Position numbers and translations under genes: made by a program
Notes under the pieces: model-generated
Database searches by the model: none
Told to the model about the DNA's origin: nothing
Seen by the model: only the letters and a program-made list of their open reading frames with translations
Assembly (NCBI GenBank): GCA_937952155.1
Contig: CALFYH010000167.1
Coordinates: forward strand, 1-11,356
Length of the DNA stretch: 11,356 nucleotides
Source of the DNA: an uncultured Saprospiraceae bacterium
GTDB taxonomy: Bacteria > Bacteroidota > Bacteroidia > Chitinophagales > Saprospiraceae
Direction of reading: 5' to 3'
In this document: one piece after another, positions 1-5,597 of the stretch
Layout: every line of letters starts with the position of its first letter
Position numbering within the stretch: position 1 is the first letter of the stretch

Positions 1-132
1 GGGCTTTCGTGAAATAAAAACAGCGCCATAAGCATCCATTTTTATGCCCAGATGTTTTTCATACCAACTTTTGGTAGATTCAGGATCTGAAGTTTTAAAA
101 AACAAGCCACCAATGCCAGTTACTCTTTTCAT
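1..132 (-). CDS. VOC/glyoxalase-fold protein, N-terminal 44 residues only (runs off the left edge)
   Basis: The reading frame starts at an ATG at 132-130 and stays open to the window edge. The visible protein begins MKRVTGIGGLFFKTSDPEST and continues through SWYEKHLGIKMDAYGAVFIS. This fits the first beta-alpha-beta unit of vicinal-oxygen-chelate proteins: a strand of the type GIGGLFFK, a helix carrying W-Y-x-x-x-L-G, then the next strand. VOC proteins usually bind a metal and include glyoxalases, dioxygenases and resistance proteins; the substrate cannot be told here. The start codon overlaps the stop of the upstream 184-aa gene as ATGA, which suggests translational coupling and sets the start. 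The metal-binding C-terminal half lies outside the window, so activity cannot be judged. Confidence 0.75.
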   Translation of the reverse strand, partial: MKRVTGIGGLFFKTSDPESTKSWYEKHLGIKMDAYGAVFISRKP

Positions 133-683
133 TTGTCTGCAATTATTTTGGGTGAAAGGATCTTGTTATTCAGAATGTCTTGAAAATGATGTTCTTTTAA
201 AAACGAAATCAGCTTGTCAGGATGGGCTTTGTCAAGTTCAAAAGTCAAAATCGTTTCTTCTGTACGCAAGATACATTTGGCAAAATCATGATGGATTATT
301 TCCACTGGCATTAGATATTTTGATGCGGTATGGTAAGAAATGCCAGCCTTCATCATCAATGAATACAATGACCATGCATAAGGTTTTATGGTATCTTGCT
401 CTTTGACAAAGTCAATAGATTTCAATTCTCTTTTGTGAATTAAGACGAGATAGTTGGCCCTATGATTGCGACAGTAAACACCTAACCCATCTGGAAAAGC
501 GACCATGATACATTTGAATTTGTGTTTGCGATCCTCATCTTGTGGATCCCAAAAAGTCAATCCACCGATTCCTTTTTTCCTAAAGGATGTAGCCCCATTT
601 GGTAATGAGTCTTTCCCAAAAAATCGGGTAATCTCCGTTTCTGGTTTGTATCCGCCTGCAACTGTTAGATTTACAATCTTCAA
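129..683 (-). CDS. Uncharacterised 184-aa protein with a TTG start
   Basis: I do not recognise this protein. It is soluble-looking, with no signal peptide or clear membrane segment. Residues 45-51 read WDPQDED, followed by a basic stretch (RKHKFK, 52-57) and a hydrophobic strand leading to DGLGVYCRNHRANYLVLI (65-82). The last third ends in an amphipathic helix (KLISFLKEHHF, 157-167), an ending that recalls bacterial PH-like domains, though that is only an impression. No in-frame ATG exists upstream before a stop, and the next in-frame ATG is residue 60, so TTG at 683-681 is the most sensible start. An out-of-frame ATG eight bases upstream hits a stop after three codons. The gene lies 54 bases behind the LOG-family gene, and its TGA overlaps the start of the VOC gene, so the three probably form one transcript. 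Confidence 0.7.
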   Translation of the reverse strand: MKIVNLTVAGGYKPETEITRFFGKDSLPNGATSFRKKGIGGLTFWDPQDEDRKHKFKCIMVAFPDGLGVYCRNHRANYLVLIHKRELKSIDFVKEQDTIKPYAWSLYSLMMKAGISYHTASKYLMPVEIIHHDFAKCILRTEETILTFELDKAHPDKLISFLKEHHFQDILNNKILSPKIIADK

Positions 684-737
684 ATTATCATTAATTTAAC
701 CATCTACAAACACCAAAAACAAACAAGATGTTTAACC

Positions 738-1328
738 TTAAACTTGCTCCTTGCTGATCCATTTGGCTCTAGTTGGTGCTTCATATTCAGCCATTTTGCT
801 ATACAAATCATCGATATTGTCACTTATCAAAAGCATTTCTCGATTAGATACTCTAAGCAAGTTTTTGACTACCATATGATCGATAAATTTTAGCAGATCA
901 TTATAATATCCATCGATATTCAGGATACCAATGGGTTTGGTGTGTAATCCCAATTGGCCCCAAGTAAGGAGTTCGAACATCTCATCCATCGTGCCGAAGC
1001 CACCTGGTAAGATGATAGCGCCATCAGATTTTTCGTACATAATGGTTTTGCGTTCGTGCATAGATTTCACGATGATGAGCTCAGTGATGCCTTCATGCGC
1101 TATTTCCTTGTTGCGAATAAAATCTGGAATCACGCCCACTACATTTCCACCACTTAATATAGCGCCATCAGCTACGGCGCCCATGAGGCCTACTTTGGCA
1201 CCACCATAGATGAGCGTGATATTATTTTTGGCTAAAAATTCACCAAGCTTACGTGCTGATGTTTCAAAAATTCCTTCATTACCTGACGACGATCCACAAA
1301 ACACCGAAACTGCATGTATCTGATTCAT
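738..1328 (-). CDS. LOG-family cytokinin riboside 5'-monophosphate phosphoribohydrolase (TIGR00730 type)
   Basis: A 196-residue Rossmann-fold enzyme. Family members hydrolyse the N-glycosidic bond of nucleoside 5'-monophosphates to release a free base and ribose 5-phosphate. Visible motifs in order are VFCGSSSG (9-16), YGGAKVGLMG (41-50), SMHERK (89-94, containing the catalytic Arg) and PGGFGTMDE (108-116, the family's PGGxGTxxE signature with the catalytic Glu). Length matches the family (about 190-200). The frame stays open upstream to an ATG at 1547, but that 73-residue extension resembles nothing in the family, and a candidate promoter lies inside it. MNQIHAVSVFCG, which leads directly into the Rossmann fold, is therefore the better start. 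The true bacterial substrate is uncertain; many homologues act on AMP. It is probably the first gene of the minus-strand run and is divergent from aspartate kinase. Confidence 0.9.
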   Translation of the reverse strand: MNQIHAVSVFCGSSSGNEGIFETSARKLGEFLAKNNITLIYGGAKVGLMGAVADGAILSGGNVVGVIPDFIRNKEIAHEGITELIIVKSMHERKTIMYEKSDGAIILPGGFGTMDEMFELLTWGQLGLHTKPIGILNIDGYYNDLLKFIDHMVVKNLLRVSNREMLLISDNIDDLYSKMAEYEAPTRAKWISKEQV

Positions 1329-1460
1329 AAAATGATACTTTTTGTACTTATTAGCGGGTAAAATTAAGAAATAAAACGCATATATTAGAATTAGACAACT
1401 GATGCACATCACCAATATAAGTGACTTAAACTGTGCTTTAAAAAACCAAGCTAATTTCAC

Positions 1461-1492
1461 CAAATAAAAATTCGTTCTGACTACTAAAACAA
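1461..1492 (-). promoter_or_regulatory. Candidate promoter for the LOG-family gene
   Basis: On the minus strand a TTG (1492-1490) is followed 21 bases later by TTTATTTG (1468-1461), one mismatch from the Bacteroidota -7 element TAnnTTTG. The spacing is close to the usual 19-20. It would give a leader of about 125 bases. Tentative. Confidence 0.3.
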
Positions 1493-1523
1493 GTGATATG
1501 TTTAATAATATTTTATTTCTCTG

Positions 1524-1531
1524 TACCTTTA
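1524..1531 (+). promoter_or_regulatory. Candidate -7 element for the aspartate kinase-nuclease pair
   Basis: TACCTTTA, followed by CGG, differs in one base from TAnnTTTG. It lies 36 bases before the aspartate kinase ATG, a typical leader length in this phylum. No good TTG -33 element sits at the usual distance (only TTTAA near 1501-1505), so the call is moderate to weak. Confidence 0.4.
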
Positions 1532-1567
1532 CGGAAATTTTTTTCATCGAAAGATGTCGTGTATATT

Positions 1568-2866
1568 ATGAAATTGAAAGTCTTTAAGTTTGGTGGTGCA
1601 TCGGTCAGAGATGCAGAAGGATTCAAAAATGTGGGACAAATCATGTCCACTTTTAAACAAGGTAAAATAGTACTTGTTGTCTCCGCTATGGGCAAGACTA
1701 CCAATGCACTCGAAGCAGTGGTCAAAAGTTACTATGCGCAGGATGGACGAGCTTATTCACTTCTTGATGATGTCAAACAAGCACATATCGCACTTATTAC
1801 CGATCTTTTTGATGATGGACAAGCGGTGATCGATGATATCAATGATGTTTTTGTCGAAATAGAGTGGATACTAGAAGAAGTGCCACATGAAGATTTTGAT
1901 TACACGTATGACCAAATTGTGTCTATGGGCGAATTATTATCTTCCAAGATTTTGGGCCATTATTTGACGACGTTAAAGCTTCAAAGCCAATGGTTGGATG
2001 TGCGTGATGTCATAGCTACCGACAATACATTTCGCGATGCTAGAATCATCTGGGATAGCACTCAAAAAAATGCAATCAGCAAAATAAATCCATTGCTCGA
2101 AAACCACCAAATCATTGTCACACAAGGATTTATAGGCAGTACTTCTGAGAATTTCACCACTACATTAGGTCGTGAAGGCTCCGACTATACGGCAGCTATC
2201 TTATCGTATTGCTTGGATGCAGAGAGTATGCATATATGGAAGGATGTGCCCGGTGTATTGACTGGAGATCCACGTATTTTTGAAGAAGTGATTATGATGC
2301 CACGACTTTCGTACAAAGAAGCCATCGAAATGACCTATTACGGCGCAAAAGTCATCCATCCAAAAACAATCAAACCTATTCAAAATAAACAAATTCCTCT
2401 GTACGTAAGGCCATTTTTGGATCCATCCAGCGAAGGAACGATCATCAGTGATGAGAAGGAACTAAGCTATCCGCCAGTAGTCGTCATCGAAATGGATCAG
2501 ACATTGTTGCATATTTCTACCAATGACTTTTCGTTCGTGGCTGAGCACCACTTGAGTATGATTTTTTCTTTATTGGCCAAGTATAGACTCAAGGTCAATA
2601 TGATGCGAAATACAGCCATCAGCTTTACGGTTTGTGTAAATAATAGTCCCGATCGTATCAAAAAATTCGAATCAGAACTGGGTGCCGAATTCAAAATGAT
2701 CACCGACAATGACCTTGAATTGATTACTATTAGACATTATAATGAAGACATTCTTAAGGATATGAAAAAGAACAAACTTATATTATTCGAAGAGCGCCTT
2801 TCTGATACCGTACAAATGGTCGTTCGCAATCTGCCTAAAATGAAAAGAAAGGAAACCAACCTCTAA
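1568..2866 (+). CDS. lysC: Aspartate kinase (monofunctional, with C-terminal ACT region)
   Basis: Phosphorylates aspartate with ATP, the first step towards lysine (diaminopimelate), threonine and methionine; cytoplasmic. The 432-residue protein has the amino-acid-kinase motifs in order: KFGGASV (7-13), SMGE (119-122), TQGFIGST (185-192), TTLGREGSDYTAA (198-210), WKDVPGVLTGDPR (224-236) and AKVIHPKTIKP (260-270). Residues from about 303 to 432 resemble a pair of ACT domains, which normally bind an end-product amino acid for feedback control; this half is more divergent than the kinase half. No homoserine dehydrogenase domain is fused. Upstream ATGs extend the frame by 25 residues, but MKLKVFKFGG is the normal family start and lies downstream of the candidate promoter. 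The symbol is by function; Bacteroidota have several aspartate kinase paralogues. Confidence 0.93.
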   Translation: MKLKVFKFGGASVRDAEGFKNVGQIMSTFKQGKIVLVVSAMGKTTNALEAVVKSYYAQDGRAYSLLDDVKQAHIALITDLFDDGQAVIDDINDVFVEIEWILEEVPHEDFDYTYDQIVSMGELLSSKILGHYLTTLKLQSQWLDVRDVIATDNTFRDARIIWDSTQKNAISKINPLLENHQIIVTQGFIGSTSENFTTTLGREGSDYTAAILSYCLDAESMHIWKDVPGVLTGDPRIFEEVIMMPRLSYKEAIEMTYYGAKVIHPKTIKPIQNKQIPLYVRPFLDPSSEGTIISDEKELSYPPVVVIEMDQTLLHISTNDFSFVAEHHLSMIFSLLAKYRLKVNMMRNTAISFTVCVNNSPDRIKKFESELGAEFKMITDNDLELITIRHYNEDILKDMKKNKLILFEERLSDTVQMVVRNLPKMKRKETNL

Positions 2867-2871
2867 AATCG

Positions 2872-3774
2872 ATGGCACAATTCAGACAAAATCACGGGCG
2901 AGAAAACAAAGGCTTACAAACGACCTTCAGAATGGTAGTAGGCTTGATATTTGCGGTTTTAGCCCTTGTAGGTGGTGGTTATTATTTTAAGAATCAAATC
3001 GACTTTACAACACCTGATGCCAATCCTGTTAGTGGAGAAGATTACAGTCTGAGAACTTTTCTGCCGACGTCAACTGGCGAGATCGTCCATCATAAGTATT
3101 ACTCGCTATCGTACAAAGAAAGCGCCGAACAAGCGGAATGGGTCGCCTATCACATGGATCGCACCATGCTGAATGCCGAAAATGTACAGCGTCAAAGAGA
3201 TTTTATGGAAGATCCGTTGGTACAAAGTCAGTCGGCGCATCATAGAGATTACAGCAATTCTGGATATACTCGTGGACATATGGCTCCCGCTGGAGATATG
3301 GCATTTGACTCGGTAGCTATGTACGAATCCTTTTATATGAGCAATATGTCGCCACAACTCCGTCAAGTCAATAATGGCATTTGGAAAGAACTCGAAGAAA
3401 ATATAAGAGACTGGACATACAAGGCCGAAAACTTATACATCATCACAGGCCCGATCCTATCTAACCCAATAAAAACCATAGGTAAATCAAGCAAAGTCAC
3501 CGTGCCATCAGCTTTCTATAAAGTACTGCTTGATTATACACAACCTGAGAAAAAAGGCATCGCATTCATCATCCCACATGAGATGTCAGAGCGCAGACTC
3601 CAAGAGTACATGGTGCCGATCGACGAGGTAGAAAGGCAGACGGGCTTAGATTTTTTTGGCAATATGATCAATGATATGGAAGAAGAACAACTAGAATCTA
3701 CGATTGACAAATCAAAATGGAATGTCTCCGAAAAAAGATATCAGCTACGCATCAGCAAGTGGAATTATGAGTAG
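2872..3774 (+). CDS. Membrane-anchored DNA/RNA non-specific endonuclease (NUC/EndoG family)
   Basis: A 300-residue beta-beta-alpha-metal nuclease that cuts DNA and RNA without sequence specificity. The N-terminus is basic, then a single hydrophobic helix (21-39, MVVGLIFAVLALVGGGYYF) anchors it, with the catalytic domain probably in the periplasm. The catalytic motif is TRGHMAPAGDM (133-143): His136 is the general base, and Thr replaces the first Asp of the classical DRGH. The metal site fits SNMSPQ (157-162) followed by NNGIWKELE (167-175), with Asn167 and Glu175 spaced as in Serratia nuclease. ITGPI (191-195) and VPSAFYKV (211-218) are also typical of the family. It starts five bases after the aspartate kinase stop, so the two are almost certainly co-transcribed. 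All expected catalytic residues are present. Its role, such as nutrient scavenging or DNA clearance, is inference. Confidence 0.9.
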   Translation: MAQFRQNHGRENKGLQTTFRMVVGLIFAVLALVGGGYYFKNQIDFTTPDANPVSGEDYSLRTFLPTSTGEIVHHKYYSLSYKESAEQAEWVAYHMDRTMLNAENVQRQRDFMEDPLVQSQSAHHRDYSNSGYTRGHMAPAGDMAFDSVAMYESFYMSNMSPQLRQVNNGIWKELEENIRDWTYKAENLYIITGPILSNPIKTIGKSSKVTVPSAFYKVLLDYTQPEKKGIAFIIPHEMSERRLQEYMVPIDEVERQTGLDFFGNMINDMEEEQLESTIDKSKWNVSEKRYQLRISKWNYE

Positions 3775-3834
3775 GAATTGGAAAGAACTTTTTTGAGGGA
3801 ATTTGTAAAAATTTCTTTACTGTAAAAACTACCC

Positions 3835-3859
3835 AATCAAACAATTTATTATCTTTGAA
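3835..3859 (+). repeat. 25-base direct repeat, copy 1 (contains a promoter box)
   Basis: Matches 5337-5361 at 24 of 25 bases in the same orientation; the only difference is base 5 (A here, T there). It contains TATCTTTG. The two copies lie 1502 bases apart. Confidence 0.75.
3850..3857 (+). promoter_or_regulatory. -7 promoter element (TATCTTTG) ahead of the zinc-ribbon gene
   Basis: Exact match to the Bacteroidota TAnnTTTG consensus. There is no clean TTG at -33. Transcription would begin near 3864, about 24 bases before the 28-codon ORF at 3888 and about 113 before the zinc-ribbon gene. Confidence 0.5.
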
Positions 3860-3887
3860 CTCTTAAATTTGAAATGAAGTCCAAAAC

Positions 3888-3974
3888 ATGATATATTATG
3901 ATGAACCTGATGTAAGAAAAAAAATTATTGCTCAGAAAATGGCAAATATTTACATATCGAAAATTTATACCTGA
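3888..3974 (+). CDS. Possible 28-aa small ORF or leader peptide
   Basis: A short ORF beginning MIYYDEPDVRKK and ending YISKIYT. It sits between the promoter box at 3850 and the zinc-ribbon gene, with its TGA only two bases before that gene's ATG, so ribosomes could reinitiate there. It could be a leader peptide, the remnant of a longer gene, or chance in AT-rich DNA. No match to a known peptide is recognised. Confidence 0.3.
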   Translation: MIYYDEPDVRKKIIAQKMANIYISKIYT

Positions 3975-3976
3975 AA

Positions 3977-4486
3977 ATGAATATAAAACATCTCAATATC
4001 AATTGTAACAATTGTGGTAATTTACTTGAAGTAACTCAAATTACTAAATATGTTACATGTAATAATTGTAGTTCTTTATTAGAAATAGTAAAAACTGAAA
4101 CTTCTTACTTTACAATAGAAAAAGAAGGGTCAAGCGACGCAAGAGAACAAAATCATAGACAGAACTACTCTCAAATTTACGCTGAAATCGAAATGTTAGA
4201 TAGAGAATGGAATAATAATCTCCCAAATTTTATGGTAAATGGGACTTTACCTGATACTAACGGAACACTTACTTCATTTATGGAAATAATTGTAATTATC
4301 TTCGGCATAATATGCACAATTTTAACAGGTTTAATGTTTCCACCATTTATTCTTGTAGGAATGGTGATTGTTATTGCTGGAATTTGGAGTTTAAAAAACC
4401 ATAATAATAGAAGAGCAATGTTTTTAGATGCTAAAAATAAGTATGAAAAAAGGAGAAATGAATTGCAATTGAAAATAAAGGAATGA
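3977..4486 (+). CDS. Zinc-ribbon membrane protein of unknown function
   Basis: A 169-residue protein with a four-cysteine zinc ribbon at the N-terminus: Cys10-x2-Cys13 and Cys28-x2-Cys31, within INCNNCGNLLEV and VTCNNCSSLLEI. A polar linker (about 45-98) follows, then two hydrophobic helices (about 101-120 and 122-138) forming a hairpin, then a charged, coiled-coil-prone tail (about 142-169, rich in Lys, Glu and Arg). Ribbon and tail should both face the cytoplasm. The C-N/S-x-C plus T/V-C-N-x-C pattern is familiar from small Bacteroidota membrane proteins of unknown role. The gene is very AT-rich (one hand-counted 60-base line, 4381-4440, is about 22% GC). Its stop overlaps an ATG that opens a broken reading frame downstream. 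Function is not known. Confidence 0.8.
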   Translation: MNIKHLNINCNNCGNLLEVTQITKYVTCNNCSSLLEIVKTETSYFTIEKEGSSDAREQNHRQNYSQIYAEIEMLDREWNNNLPNFMVNGTLPDTNGTLTSFMEIIVIIFGIICTILTGLMFPPFILVGMVIVIAGIWSLKNHNNRRAMFLDAKNKYEKRRNELQLKIKE

Positions 4487-4711
4487 AAATTGCCGAAAAC
4501 AACTTAGTTTTCCAGCCTTGGCGAGACTGGCAGTTTGGCACGAAGTTCCTAGAATGAAACTCCGTTGAGCCTAAGATTTGATAATGTATCCAAACTAGAA
4601 AACGAGTATTTTGTACTTAAAATTGAACTTGACAAACATTTGCTTGGGGAACTAGAAAATAAATTATAGCGTTTTAGAAGTGGTATAAATTATAAAGATT
4701 TTCTTAGCTGA
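4483..4711 (+). pseudogene. Possible decayed gene (frameshift plus in-frame stop)
   Basis: An ATG overlapping the zinc-ribbon gene's stop opens a 24-codon frame containing LVFQPWRDWQFGTKFLE, which ends at 4557. From 4553, one frame over, a coding-like stretch continues as TPLSLRFDNVSKLENEYF and ends GELENKL at a TAG (4667-4669). The same frame then reads RFRSGINYKDFLS to a TGA at 4709-4711. Each piece has a protein-like composition, unlike neighbouring noncoding DNA, and local GC (about 46% by hand count over 4501-4580) is above its flanks. One frameshift and one nonsense change would join them into a protein of about 75 residues. No family is recognised; chance is not excluded. Confidence 0.3.
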
Positions 4712-4807
4712 AAGTATAATCTTGTAGCCTACCCATCAAACCATAGTAAATAGAAAGCGCATATAAAATATATTTCACGCCAAATTAGCTCAAGTCGCCA
4801 GCCAAAG
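4712..4807. other. Intergenic DNA, no gene seen
   Basis: This is the middle of the 410-base stretch between the zinc-ribbon gene and the four-helix membrane protein gene; the broken frame lies before it and the promoter after it. It holds only short ORFs. CTACCCATCAAAC at 4729-4741 resembles CTACCCAATCAAAC at 3829-3842, next to repeat copy 1, and may be a third, degraded copy of that upstream sequence. Confidence 0.4.
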
Positions 4808-4839
4808 TTTGTACGAATAAAAACGCCGTTGTATATTTG
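4808..4839 (+). promoter_or_regulatory. Bacteroidota sigma-type promoter (TTTG-N20-TATATTTG)
   Basis: TTTG at 4808-4811 and an exact TAnnTTTG match at 4832-4839 are 20 bases apart, the best promoter in the window. Transcription should begin near 4846. This rules out the ATG at 4837 for the following gene and supports ATG 4897, giving a leader of about 50 bases. Confidence 0.65.
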
Positions 4840-4896
4840 CCATTCGAGAAAAAATCAAAAGTACATTTTGCAATAACAACAAACAATTATAAAAAT

Positions 4897-5259
4897 ATGA
4901 AGTCAATATCACTAAATCAACAAGGAAAAATTGAAACTTATGTAATTGCCACCATTATTTTCACGATTACCATTTTAAGTAATTTCTCCAAGGAACTTTT
5001 TGTGGAACAAAGTGGAAAATTTGAAATCTTTGGTAACAACTTAGGTTTCATCCTTGTGATCGGCTTATTGTGGAAATGGAAGTACATTAGAGAGATAGTC
5101 TCAGTTTTGACACTTTTTGTCATATTTGTTATAATGAGTAGTGTTTTGATGATCAAATCACTTTCAATCTCGATTTTTGTTTTGTTGGTAGCAATGTCTA
5201 TTTCCTTTTACTTGACTACCTTTTCTGCTAATGTTAGGGCTTACTTGGATGAAGCGTAA
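4897..5259 (+). CDS. Small four-helix membrane protein of unknown function
   Basis: A 120-residue, strongly hydrophobic protein beginning MKSISLNQQGKIETYV. Probable membrane helices lie at about 13-30, 46-60, 66-86 and 88-108, joined by short loops; WKWKYIRE (59-66) gives a basic turn between the second and third. There is no signal peptide, lipobox or enzyme motif, and I do not recognise the family. The frame is open to an ATG at 4837, but that codon lies within the -7 promoter box and the added residues are polar and unlike a membrane protein start, so 4897 is preferred. It appears to be a single-gene transcript within the AT-rich block. Immunity or stress-membrane roles are possible for such proteins, but nothing here shows it. 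Confidence 0.65.
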   Translation: MKSISLNQQGKIETYVIATIIFTITILSNFSKELFVEQSGKFEIFGNNLGFILVIGLLWKWKYIREIVSVLTLFVIFVIMSSVLMIKSLSISIFVLLVAMSISFYLTTFSANVRAYLDEA

Positions 5260-5336
5260 AATAGTTAAACTTATGAATTTCTATGAATTTATAAATCCAA
5301 AATATATATTTTTATTTTTGTCTAAAAAACATACTG

Positions 5337-5361
5337 AATCTAACAATTTATTATCTTTGAA
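5337..5361 (+). repeat. 25-base direct repeat, copy 2 (contains a promoter box)
   Basis: Partner of 3835-3859 with 24/25 identity in the same orientation. Past the repeat the sequences diverge, although ACCTGAAA recurs downstream in both places (3969-3976 and 5381-5388). Confidence 0.75.
5352..5359 (+). promoter_or_regulatory. -7 promoter element (TATCTTTG) ahead of the ABC exporter
   Basis: Exact TAnnTTTG match within repeat copy 2, with no TTG at the right distance upstream. It is the best candidate for driving the exporter gene, giving a long leader that includes the 25-codon ORF at 5488. Confidence 0.45.
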
Positions 5362-5487
5362 GTGATGATGTCGGGATATAGTACCTGAAAGTGATGATTC
5401 AACTTGATAGTGACCAGGGATGATGCGACATGTGTCAATGGGCTATATGATTGTATAAAGTTTTAATGATGATTTATAGTTTTGGAA

Positions 5488-5565
5488 ATGAATGGGTTAG
5501 CAAGTGTTTATAATCCGTGCGAGTATAAGATTATTAGAATACAGCCATTGTATTATATCTACTAG
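5488..5565 (+). CDS. Possible 25-aa small ORF directly upstream of the ABC exporter
   Basis: An ATG-started ORF beginning MNGLASVYNPCEYK and ending PLYYIY, which stops 32 bases before the exporter gene. It has one cysteine and five tyrosines, an aromatic C-terminus, and no obvious double-glycine leader. It could be an uncharacterised small peptide, a leader ORF affecting exporter translation, or chance. A longer nested ORF in another frame, MMIYSFGNEWVSKCL, overlaps its 5' part. Nothing beyond position and composition supports it. Confidence 0.25.
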   Translation: MNGLASVYNPCEYKIIRIQPLYYIY

Positions 5566-5597
5566 GGTAAATTACTTCAGTTAATTAAAGAAGCAAT

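Larger units (their letters stand above)
5260..5487. other. Intergenic DNA with a promoter box and tiny ORFs, no clear gene
   Basis: The first part of a 338-base gap before the ABC exporter. It contains repeat copy 2 and its promoter box, then ORFs of 7-15 codons such as MMSGYST and MMRHVSMGYMIV. The tandem octamer ATGAATTT occurs at 5273-5280 and 5283-5290. I see no RNA gene or riboswitch. A transcript from the box at 5352 would carry a leader of about 230 bases. Confidence 0.4.

Noticed and set aside
44..406. 120-codon plus-strand ORF across the VOC and 184-aa genes
   Set aside because: Antisense to two coding-like minus-strand genes with recognisable VOC motifs; its own sequence resembles no protein.
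1329..1547. N-terminal extension of the LOG-family protein with a hydrophobic segment
   Set aside because: It precedes the Rossmann fold start, is absent from the family as I know it, and a candidate promoter lies inside it. Open by chance in AT-rich DNA.
1493..1567. 25-residue N-terminal extension of aspartate kinase
   Set aside because: It would cross the candidate promoter, and the family starts at M-x-V-F-K-F-G-G.
3805..3820. GTAAA-N6-TTTAC inverted repeat after the nuclease gene, as a terminator
   Set aside because: Only five A/T-rich pairs and no T run after it; too weak to call.
5273..5290. Tandem ATGAATTT octamers as a regulatory repeat
   Set aside because: Two short AT-rich copies are expected by chance in this composition.
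3775..5597. Mobile element or CRISPR array
   Set aside because: No transposase, integrase, terminal inverted repeats, target duplication or regularly spaced repeats; only one pair of 25-base direct repeats.
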